Of a DNA stretch of 6,592 nucleotides, positions 1-5,220 are shown in pieces. The notes under the pieces are model-generated. The model saw only the letters and a program-made list of their open reading frames with translations, was not told where the DNA came from and made no database searches. Source of the stretch: Acidimicrobiia bacterium (GTDB lineage Bacteria; Actinomycetota; Acidimicrobiia; Spongiisociales; UBA5794). Position 1 is the first letter of the stretch. Every line of letters starts with the position of its first letter. The DNA is taken from the NCBI GenBank assembly GCA_030599515.1, contig JAUVNV010000141.1:1-6592 (forward strand), in the 5' to 3' direction. The translations under genes were made by a program, and so were the position numbers.

Positions 1-118
1 CCACCAGTGACATGGCGAACGCTGGGGCCCAGAGTGTGCGACCCGCCCGCTGCGGGACGTTGACGTCGAGGGCCTTCGTCGACGTCTGTGTGTTGAAGTC
101 GTATGTTGCAGAAGTCAT
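1..118 (-). CDS. Partial membrane protein, likely paralogue of the upstream gene (N-terminal 39 residues)
   Basis: Only the first 39 codons are in the window; the gene runs off the left edge. It starts at the ATG whose complement is 116-118, with a strong AGGAGA ribosome binding site at 127-132 and an 8-nt spacer. The visible protein has a polar N-terminus (MTSATYDFNTQTS...) followed by the start of a hydrophobic segment (TLWAPAFAMSLV). Residues 13-39 align without gaps to residues 130-156 of the protein encoded just upstream, with 9 of 27 identical, including STKA and TLWxP. The previous stop codon is 12 nt before this start and its ribosome binding site overlaps that stop, so the two genes are surely co-transcribed and probably translationally coupled. 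I do not recognise the family and give no function. Confidence 0.75.
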   Translation of the reverse strand, partial: MTSATYDFNTQTSTKALDVNVPQRAGRTLWAPAFAMSLV

Positions 119-130
119 AGTGAATCTCTC

Positions 131-1078
131 CTAGTTCCCGGTCACGACGATGTCGCGAATGCGGGAGAACTGGAACCCGAGTGCCTTGGCGATCGTCGCC
201 AGCGCCAGGATGATCCCGGCGAGCAGCAGGCCAAGGCCGAGCTCGCGGAACGGTCCGAGCCATGACGACCACAAGGTGTATCGGGCAAGGTCGTCGAACG
301 TTGTGATGTAGATGTACAGGCCGAACTGGACCATCTCGATCATCAGGCCCATCATCATCAGGACGACGAACGCCTTGGCGGTGTTCGGCATCTTGAGCGT
401 CATCACCGGAAGGCCCAGCGCCTCTTGCACCTCGCCGCCGCCCTCACGCAACCCCGAAAGGATCGAAGCGAGGAGGAACGAGATCGAAGCGAGCACGAAC
501 CCCTCGCCGAGGAACTGGAGTCCCTGTGTCCACGCTCGTGCGCCGAGTCCGGCACTGGTGCCGACGTTGCCGGCCCACACCCATGACACGACGAGTCCGG
601 CAACCACGGCCATGACGCCCATCAGCAGCATCGGGCCCCACAACGTGTTCGCCATCTTGTGGATCGGGAGTCTTGATGGCGCCTTCGTCGACACCGTTGC
701 CGGGCCGAACTCGGTATCAACATCACCAGTCTTGACCGTTCCGACTTCCGCGTCCGGCTTCAACACGGCGAGTGACGTCTTGACACTCTCCACCCTGATC
801 CAGATCCTCACGAGGATTCCGACGAGGATGACGGCGATGGCCGCTTTCAGCATCACGAGCGCCGTCGTATTGAGGCCGAAGGCAACGGCAAGCACTTGGG
901 CGAGCGTCCCTTCGTCCCCGGCACTCCCGACCAGGCTGGCCGCATAGATACCGAGACCTGCCACGACCATCCCGAGCATCAGGGCGACAAGCCCGATACC
1001 GAGACCGATCTTGCGATGCCCCGTCTCCACCGAGTAGTTCACGTCCGGATGGACGATTCTGTCAAGGGTTGCTGTCAT
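131..1078 (-). CDS. Six-helix membrane protein of unknown function with internal repeats
   Basis: This is a 315-residue integral membrane protein that I cannot assign to a named family. The ATG at 1078 follows an excellent ribosome binding site (AGGAGA at 1084-1089, 5-nt spacer). Hydrophobic segments lie at about residues 24-48, 71-94, 147-169, 187-208, 235-259 and 277-300, joined by polar loops; the longest loop (about 95-145) carries acidic residues. There is no clear cleavable signal peptide, since about 23 polar residues precede the first helix. Helices 3-4 and 5-6 look like duplicated units 90 residues apart: residues 182-206 and 272-296 share 10 of 25 positions, and KMxNT followed by MGxM recurs at 141-156 and 229-246. 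Helices 1-2 may be a more diverged copy (VVAGL at 38-42 and 158-162). It is the first visible gene of a leftward operon with the partial gene at 1-118. There are no cysteines and no obvious metal or nucleotide motif. Confidence 0.85.
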   Translation of the reverse strand: MTATLDRIVHPDVNYSVETGHRKIGLGIGLVALMLGMVVAGLGIYAASLVGSAGDEGTLAQVLAVAFGLNTTALVMLKAAIAVILVGILVRIWIRVESVKTSLAVLKPDAEVGTVKTGDVDTEFGPATVSTKAPSRLPIHKMANTLWGPMLLMGVMAVVAGLVVSWVWAGNVGTSAGLGARAWTQGLQFLGEGFVLASISFLLASILSGLREGGGEVQEALGLPVMTLKMPNTAKAFVVLMMMGLMIEMVQFGLYIYITTFDDLARYTLWSSWLGPFRELGLGLLLAGIILALATIAKALGFQFSRIRDIVVTGN

Positions 1079-1332
1079 GATCTTCTCCTCTCAGCGTCCC
1101 ATTCCCCACAACAACCCGACACGCGTGGTATCGCTCCTCACAATGTCGCCCAGCCGACACTTGAGGGAAGACCTGCGGACGGTGAACTTCCGTGTGCGAG
1201 ACCGCCCGTCCGGCAGGACTGTTGGGCAGTACGTCCCTGGCGGAGACCCGCATCGTCTGCGACCCTGGGAACGAGGTACCACGCAAGACCAGGGTCGGCC
1301 TGGGCATCCCCGCCCACGGAGAGAAGGCACTG
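1079..1332. other. Intergenic region between divergent genes
   Basis: The longest gene-free stretch of the window (254 bp) separates the leftward membrane-protein operon from the rightward hydrolase and must hold the promoters of both. I could not identify a convincing -35/-10 pair for either. The recognisable elements are the AGGAGA ribosome binding site for the minus-strand gene at 1084-1089, the inverted repeat at 1260-1297, and the ribosome binding site of the hydrolase (GGAG at 1318-1321, GAAGG at 1323-1327). An in-frame ATG at 1192 would extend the hydrolase through part of this region, but the added 47 residues look non-coding. Confidence 0.6.
1260..1297 (+). repeat. 9-bp perfect inverted repeat in the leader of the hydrolase gene
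   Basis: CGACCCTGG at 1260-1268 is the exact reverse complement of CCAGGGTCG at 1289-1297, with a 20-nt spacer that contains the palindrome GGTACC. The right arm can instead pair with CCTGG at 1299-1303 (CCAGG, 5-nt loop), so two exclusive hairpins are possible in an RNA read rightward. It ends 35 nt before the hydrolase start. No T-run follows, so it does not look like a simple intrinsic terminator. It could be an operator or a leader-RNA structure; the role is inference. Confidence 0.5.
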
Positions 1333-2130
1333 ATGTTCGAAACGACATTCGCAGGCACCGAGGGTCGGGTCTTCTACCACAGGTGGAATCCACAGGGTGA
1401 GCCGAAGCGCATCGTCCAGATCGTCCACGGGTACGCGGAGCACGGCGGTCGCTACGGCCACGTCGCAGACGCGCTCGCCGGTGATGGTGCCGTCGTGTAC
1501 GCCGACGATCACATCGGCCACGGCCTATCCGACGGGGAGAGGGCCGTCATCGGTGACTTCGACCACGCGATCGAAGACCTCCACACCCTCACCGATATCG
1601 CCCACGGCGACAACCCGGATCTCCCGCTGGTGCTGGTCGGACACTCGATGGGAGGCCTCCTTTCCGCACGCTACGCCCAGCGCTGGCCGGATGAAGTAGC
1701 CGGTGTAGCGTTCTGCGGTTCGGTGATCGGCGACTGGCAGTGGGCGCGTGACGTTCTCGCCGCCCCCGATCTTCCCTTCGTCCCGTTCGATCCGGACGCC
1801 ATCTCGCGAGATCCCGAGGCCGGTGCCTCCTATGCAGCCGATCCGCTCGTCTACCACGGGCAGTACAAGCGACCTCTCCTCGTCGCCGAGGTGGAAGCGC
1901 TCGATGCGTTCGCCCGAGATCTCGACCGGTTGACGATGCCGGTCGCCGTGCTCCACGGAACCGCCGACCCGTTCGTTCCCTATGAGAGATCCGTCCAGGC
2001 AGTGAGGGACATGCCCACCGACGACGTCACCATCCACCTCTATGACGGTGGGCGGCATGAGATCCTCAACGAGACGAACCGCGACGAGGTCATCGGCGAC
2101 CTCGCCGAATGGGTGAGACGCTTCGAATGA
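1333..2130 (+). CDS. Alpha/beta hydrolase, monoacylglycerol lipase / lysophospholipase type
   Basis: This 265-residue protein belongs to the serine hydrolase group that includes monoacylglycerol lipases and lysophospholipases (Hydrolase_4/S33 type). Such enzymes release fatty acids from monoacylglycerols or related esters, usually in the cytoplasm or at the membrane. The oxyanion-loop motif HGYAEHGGRY is at residues 32-41. The nucleophile elbow GHSMGG gives Ser105, and the rest of the triad is Asp212 (GTADPFVP) and His242 (GGRHEILNE). The lid region lies around 130-185. There is no signal peptide or membrane anchor, and the length is normal for the family. I chose the ATG at 1333 because GGAG/GAAGG precedes it and the protein then begins where relatives begin (FETTFAGTEGRVFYHRW). 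An upstream in-frame ATG at 1192 would add an unlikely 47 residues. The stop overlaps the start of the next gene (ATGA). The exact substrate cannot be read from sequence. Confidence 0.92.
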   Translation: MFETTFAGTEGRVFYHRWNPQGEPKRIVQIVHGYAEHGGRYGHVADALAGDGAVVYADDHIGHGLSDGERAVIGDFDHAIEDLHTLTDIAHGDNPDLPLVLVGHSMGGLLSARYAQRWPDEVAGVAFCGSVIGDWQWARDVLAAPDLPFVPFDPDAISRDPEAGASYAADPLVYHGQYKRPLLVAEVEALDAFARDLDRLTMPVAVLHGTADPFVPYERSVQAVRDMPTDDVTIHLYDGGRHEILNETNRDEVIGDLAEWVRRFE

Positions 2131-3128
2131 CCACGCCTGCAGGTCCTGCGTCGCCTCCGCACGTGTTCGGACCGGTGCCGTCTCGCCGTCTTGGACGCAG
2201 TATCGGAATCAACAACATCCCGCCGAAGATCTGCTCCTTCGCCTGTGTCTATTGCCAGGTGGGACCCACCCTCGACCGCGATATCGACATCCGGGGCTTC
2301 TACGAACCGGAGCATCTCGCCGACGAGGTAGCCATCCGCGTCGACGAGGTTCGGGCTCGCGGCGAGGACGTCGACTATCTCACATTCGTCCCCGACGGTG
2401 AACCCACGCTCGACGCCGGCATGGGATCGACGATGCGCTTACTGCGCCGACTCGGTGTGCCCATCGCGGTCATCACCAACGGGTCCCTGCTCTGGCGCGA
2501 CGACGTGCGCTCGACACTCGCCGACGCCGACTGGGTGTCGGTGAAAGTCGATGCCGCCGACGAGGACGTCTGGCATCGCATCAACAGACCCGACCCGCGT
2601 CTGGACTTCGCGAGGGTCCAGGATGGGATCGTTCGATTCGCGGCGTCGTTCACCGGCGATCTCGTCTCCGAGACCATGCTCGTGGCCGGCATGAACGATG
2701 ACCACGGGAGCGTCGAAGCCGTGGGTGTGTTCCTCCACGGCGCGGGCTTCACCAGGTCCTACCTCTCTATCCCGACCCGCCCGACCCCGTATGCGGCGAT
2801 CGTCGCACCCGACGAGGACAAGGTGAATCGCGCATTCCACACCCTCGCTGAGCATGTTGAGCACGTCGAGTACCTCGTCGGGTACGAGGGTGACGAGTTC
2901 TCATCCACCGGGGATCCCCGCACCGACCTTCTCGGTATCACCGCCGTTCATCCCATGAGATCGTCGGCGGTTCACGACCTCCTGGAGCGGACCGGAGCAG
3001 GGTGGGAGGTGGTCCGCGCCCTTATCGCCGAAGGCAGCATCATCGAAACGACCTATCGTGGCGACACCTTCTACGTGCGGCGCTTCACGCACCGGCGAGC
3101 CACGACCTCCAACGGGACCGCGTCGTAG
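2127..3128 (+). CDS. Radical SAM protein, COG0731 (Taw1/TYW1-like) family
   Basis: A 333-residue radical SAM enzyme expected to bind one [4Fe-4S] cluster and cleave S-adenosylmethionine. The N-terminal signature FGPVPSRRLGRSIGINNIPP (residues 14-33) leads into the cluster motif CSFACVYC (Cys36, Cys40, Cys43). TFVPDGEPTLD (about 86-96) matches the SAM-amine-binding GGE-type strand, and ITNGS (116-120) is another core strand. These features place it near COG0731, whose archaeal members (Taw1) make the tricyclic wyosine base in tRNA-Phe. The three motif cysteines are the only cysteines in the protein, so the second cluster of Taw1/TYW1 is absent and the wyosine reaction should not be assumed. 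Residues about 276-320 look like a small winged-helix domain (MRSSAVHDLLERTG... ending FYVRRF). The start at 2127 overlaps the hydrolase stop as ATGA, with a weak GGGTGAG ribosome binding site at 2111-2117; an in-frame ATG at 2109 has a poorer context. Substrate unknown. Confidence 0.88.
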   Translation: MTTPAGPASPPHVFGPVPSRRLGRSIGINNIPPKICSFACVYCQVGPTLDRDIDIRGFYEPEHLADEVAIRVDEVRARGEDVDYLTFVPDGEPTLDAGMGSTMRLLRRLGVPIAVITNGSLLWRDDVRSTLADADWVSVKVDAADEDVWHRINRPDPRLDFARVQDGIVRFAASFTGDLVSETMLVAGMNDDHGSVEAVGVFLHGAGFTRSYLSIPTRPTPYAAIVAPDEDKVNRAFHTLAEHVEHVEYLVGYEGDEFSSTGDPRTDLLGITAVHPMRSSAVHDLLERTGAGWEVVRALIAEGSIIETTYRGDTFYVRRFTHRRATTSNGTAS

Positions 3129-3214
3129 TCGGGCGCTCGATCGGGACCAACGACCGCTATCCCGAACCCGGATCCCGACGTATGCTCGGGGTGTCGGACC
3201 TGGGAGTGTTGACG
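3129..3214. other. Short intergenic region with a -10-like box before amrS
   Basis: These 86 bp separate two radical SAM genes on the same strand. TATGCT at 3181-3186 resembles an actinobacterial -10 box (TANNNT), but no good -35 lies 17-18 nt upstream. TCGGGA at 3141-3146 can pair with TCCCGA at 3160-3165 or with the copy at 3173-3178, which could form a small hairpin. GGGAG at 3202-3206 is the likely ribosome binding site of amrS. Whether amrS is read from its own promoter or by read-through from the hydrolase operon is open. Confidence 0.4.
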
Positions 3215-4357
3215 ATGAGGGATGCCACGGCGATGCCATCGACGAAGCCGCCCGTTCGACGGGAGGATCTCGGAGCTCCGGGATCCGTCGTCTCGACGAA
3301 GTACTGGCACCTGCGCGATGACGGGCGGATCCAGTGTGATCTCTGTCCCCGTGAGTGCAAGCTCCACGAGGGCCAGCGGGGCCTCTGCTACGTGCGTGCC
3401 CGGATCGATGACGAGATCGTCCTCACCACCTACGGCAGGTCGAGCGGGTTCTGCGTCGACCCGATCGAGAAGAAGCCGCTGAATCACTTCCTCCCGGGAA
3501 CGGCGGTGCTGTCTTTCGGGACCGCCGGCTGCAATCTGGCCTGCCGGTTCTGTCAGAACTGGGACATCTCGACGGCCAAGGAGTACGACATCCTTGCCGA
3601 CGAGGCAAGCCCAGAAAAGGTGGCGCGAGTGGCCGCCGAACTCGGTGCGCCGAGTATCGCGTTCACCTACAACGATCCGGTCATCTTCCACGAGTACGCC
3701 ATCGACATCGCAGACGCGGCGCGTGATCGGGGAATCCGCACCGTTGCGGTCACCGCCGGATATGTGAACCCTGAACCCCGCCGCGAGTTCTACGCCCATA
3801 TGGACGCCGCGAACATCGACCTCAAGGGTTTCACGGAGGAGTTCTATCACCGGACCTGTGCCGGTGCCCTTGCCCCGGTGCTCGAGACCCTCGAGTACGT
3901 GCGACACGAGACCGACGTATGGTTCGAGATCACGACGCTGCTCATCCCCGGTCTGAACGACTCGGATGAGGAGATCGACGAGATGACGACATGGGTGGTC
4001 GAGCATCTGGGTCCGGACATCCCCCATCATTTCACGGCGTTCCATCCTTCCTACAAGATGATGGATCGACCATCCACGCCTGCCGGAACCCTCAACCGTG
4101 CCCGGCGGATCGCTATGAACAACGGGGAGCGCTACGTCTACACCGGCAACGTCCACGACCCGGCCGGCCAGACGACGTACTGCCACATTTGCGGCGCCGT
4201 CCTCATCGAGCGCAGCGGATACCGGTTGGGCGATTGGGGCCTTGATGCCGAGGGTCGCTGCGGGAGATGCGGCACACCGTGCGTCGGCGTGTTCGAGCCG
4301 AAGCCCGGAGACTGGGGTGGCCGCCGCCTCCCGGTGCGACTCGCCGACAGGGCGTAG
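3215..4357 (+). CDS. amrS: AmmeMemoRadiSam system radical SAM enzyme (AmrS)
   Basis: This 380-residue protein is the radical SAM member of the AmmeMemoRadiSam set, related to pyruvate-formate-lyase-activating enzymes (COG1180). The cluster motif is CNLACRFC (Cys106, Cys110, Cys113) followed by QNWDIS. Family hallmarks are an N-terminal cysteine block CxxCxxxC...C (41, 44, 48, 58), VDPIEKKPLNHFLPG (81-95), FTYNDP (150-155), NIDLKGFTEEF (200-210), EITTLLIPGLND (238-249) and FTAFHPSYKM (273-282). A C-terminal CxxC plus CxxCxxxC (323, 326, 349, 352, 356) looks like a metal-binding knuckle. The protein is cytoplasmic, without membrane segments. I chose the ATG at 3215 because GGGAG lies 8 nt upstream. 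In-frame alternatives are GTG 3191, ATG 3182 and ATG 3233; an open frame further upstream overlaps the previous gene and is not credible. Partners AmrB and AmrA are encoded 0.9-1.8 kb downstream. The family is clear; the substrate is not known to me. Confidence 0.93.
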   Translation: MRDATAMPSTKPPVRREDLGAPGSVVSTKYWHLRDDGRIQCDLCPRECKLHEGQRGLCYVRARIDDEIVLTTYGRSSGFCVDPIEKKPLNHFLPGTAVLSFGTAGCNLACRFCQNWDISTAKEYDILADEASPEKVARVAAELGAPSIAFTYNDPVIFHEYAIDIADAARDRGIRTVAVTAGYVNPEPRREFYAHMDAANIDLKGFTEEFYHRTCAGALAPVLETLEYVRHETDVWFEITTLLIPGLNDSDEEIDEMTTWVVEHLGPDIPHHFTAFHPSYKMMDRPSTPAGTLNRARRIAMNNGERYVYTGNVHDPAGQTTYCHICGAVLIERSGYRLGDWGLDAEGRCGRCGTPCVGVFEPKPGDWGGRRLPVRLADRA

Positions 4358-4360
4358 GAG

Positions 4361-4475
4361 AGCTACCAGCCTCCAGCTCCCGGCTCTGAGCCATGAGCTT
4401 TGAGCAGGGCCCTATACCGGATACCGAATACCGGATACCGATAACCGACAACCGACAACCGACAACCGACAACCG
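4361..4475. repeat. Degenerate heptanucleotide tandem array with changing unit
   Basis: From 4361 the sequence runs in an unbroken 7-nt register for more than 16 units. Units 1-7 are AGCTACC, AGCCTCC, AGCTCCC, GGCTCTG, AGCCATG, AGCTTTG and AGCAGGG. After a short transition the units ending in ACCG begin at 4413: TATACCG, GATACCG, AATACCG, GATACCG, ATAACCG, then ACAACCG four times, ending at 4475. The array begins three bases after the amrS stop and ends 62 nt before the mgtC start. Short heptamer arrays of this general type occur between genes in several bacterial groups (for example the STRR repeats of cyanobacteria). Likely origins are replication slippage or dispersal as an intergenic repeat. 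It is not a CRISPR: there are no spacers. Confidence 0.85.
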
Positions 4476-4508
4476 CCTACGCCGCCGCAAGTGATCCAAC
4501 GCGCCTTC

Positions 4509-4529
4509 AGTATGCTTCGATACTCGAAG
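4509..4529 (+). promoter_or_regulatory. Overlapping mutually exclusive hairpins before mgtC, with a -10-like box
   Basis: Two perfect inverted repeats share bases here. AGTAT (4509-4513) pairs with ATACT (4520-4524) around a 6-nt loop, and CTTCGA (4515-4520) pairs with TCGAAG (4524-4529) around a 3-nt loop. They cannot form together. The second would occupy part of the GAAGGGA ribosome binding site (4526-4532) of the GTG start at 4538. TATGCT at 4511-4516 also resembles a -10 box, although no convincing -35 is present; if it is the promoter, transcription would begin near 4523 and neither hairpin would be wholly transcribed. The site may be a DNA operator instead. Function is inferred. Confidence 0.4.
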
Positions 4530-4537
4530 GGAACCGT

Positions 4538-5197
4538 GTGCCTCCAAGCGAACTCGAGCTCGTCCTCAGACTGGTGATCGCCGCCGTCCTCGGCGCCGCT
4601 CTCGGGGCCGAACGGGAGATCTATCAGAAGACCGCGGGACTACGGACTCACACGCTGGTCGCTGCAGGAGCGGCGCTCTTCACGATCGCCGGCGCGTACG
4701 CCTTCGAAAGCTCCGACGTGGATCCGACGCGGATCGCCGCTCAGGTCGTCACCGGGATCGGTTTCATCGGAGCCGGTGCGATGATCCGGACAGGGTTCAC
4801 GGTGTCCGGCATCACGACCGCTGCAACGCTCTGGTTCGCCGCTGCGCTCGGCCTCGCAACAGGGTTCGGCATGTATCTTTTCGCCGCCGTGGCTTTGGGG
4901 GTCGCACTCGTCATCATGATCGGCTTCGCCCCGGTCCGGAGACGGATCCATCGAGTGCAGCGGATCGAGCTGAGGTACGTGCCCGGGCACGGGACGATGA
5001 CACCGTTGTTCCAGTCCTTGAACGCGGTCGGAGCGAAGGTGCACAACATGACGCTGGAGGAGAGCGAAGGGATCCGAACGGTCTCGCTCGAGGTCCTCGG
5101 TTTGGGCGGCGATTCGCTCGACGAGGTCGTCACCGCGCTGAGGTCACGCGACGAGGTCCTCAACGTCTCAACGACCGACCCCGGTGACACCGTCTGA
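4538..5197 (+). CDS. MgtC/SapB family membrane protein
   Basis: This 219-residue protein is a clear MgtC/SapB-family member. An N-terminal membrane domain has about five helices (roughly 7-24, 38-58, 68-88, 92-110, 111-130) and the family motifs GAERE (23-27), GLRTHTLV (34-41), GIGFIGAG (73-80) and TTAATLW (93-99). A soluble C-terminal domain (about 141-215) resembles the ACT-like domain of longer MgtC proteins. Family members support growth in low magnesium or inside host cells, and some inhibit the F1Fo ATP synthase; magnesium transport itself is not established. The start is GTG at 4538 with GAAGGGA at 4526-4532 and a 5-nt spacer. The gene sits between amrS and amrB and ends 23 bp before the convergent amrB stop; no T-rich intrinsic terminator is visible there. 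Whether it belongs with the Amr set or is merely inserted among these genes cannot be decided here. Confidence 0.92.
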   Translation: MPPSELELVLRLVIAAVLGAALGAEREIYQKTAGLRTHTLVAAGAALFTIAGAYAFESSDVDPTRIAAQVVTGIGFIGAGAMIRTGFTVSGITTAATLWFAAALGLATGFGMYLFAAVALGVALVIMIGFAPVRRRIHRVQRIELRYVPGHGTMTPLFQSLNAVGAKVHNMTLEESEGIRTVSLEVLGLGGDSLDEVVTALRSRDEVLNVSTTDPGDTV

Positions 5198-5220
5198 CCG
5201 TTCCGGCGTCACAGATCCCG

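Noticed and set aside
312..947. 211-codon plus-strand open frame opposite the membrane protein
   Set aside because: Low-complexity Ser/Thr/Pro-rich translation, antisense to a gene with a strong ribosome binding site and clear helices.
1192..1332. N-terminal extension of the hydrolase from ATG 1192
   Set aside because: No ribosome binding site, the 47 residues do not resemble the family, and the ATG at 1333 has a good site and gives the usual N-terminus.
2109..2126. Start of the COG0731-type gene at ATG 2109
   Set aside because: No upstream ribosome binding site; the ATG at 2127 forms the usual ATGA overlap and has GGGTGAG upstream.
3141..3178. TCGGGA with two TCCCGA copies as terminator after the COG0731-type gene
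   Set aside because: Six-bp stem with a 13- or 26-nt loop and no T-run; too weak to call and possible by chance at this GC content.
3071..4186. 371-codon open frame on the minus strand opposite amrS
   Set aside because: It is antisense to a firmly identified gene, has no recognisable motif, and is the expected shadow of G/C-ending codons in a high-GC gene.
4382..4392. Palindrome GGCTCTGAGCC as terminator of amrS
   Set aside because: Five-bp arms with a one-base centre cannot form a normal hairpin loop and no T-run follows; it is better explained as part of the heptamer array.
4361..4475. CRISPR array
   Set aside because: Seven-base units are directly contiguous with no spacers, and there are no cas genes nearby.
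4203..4547. Minus-strand open frame across the heptamer array giving a repeated LSVVGC-like peptide
   Set aside because: A 7-nt repeat read in triplets always gives a 7-residue peptide repeat; this one overlaps the end of amrS and the start of mgtC and has no supported start.
5182..5220. Bidirectional terminator between mgtC and amrB, including the palindrome CGGTGACACCG at 5182-5192
   Set aside because: The palindrome lies within the mgtC coding end, has a one-base centre, and there is no T-tract on either strand.
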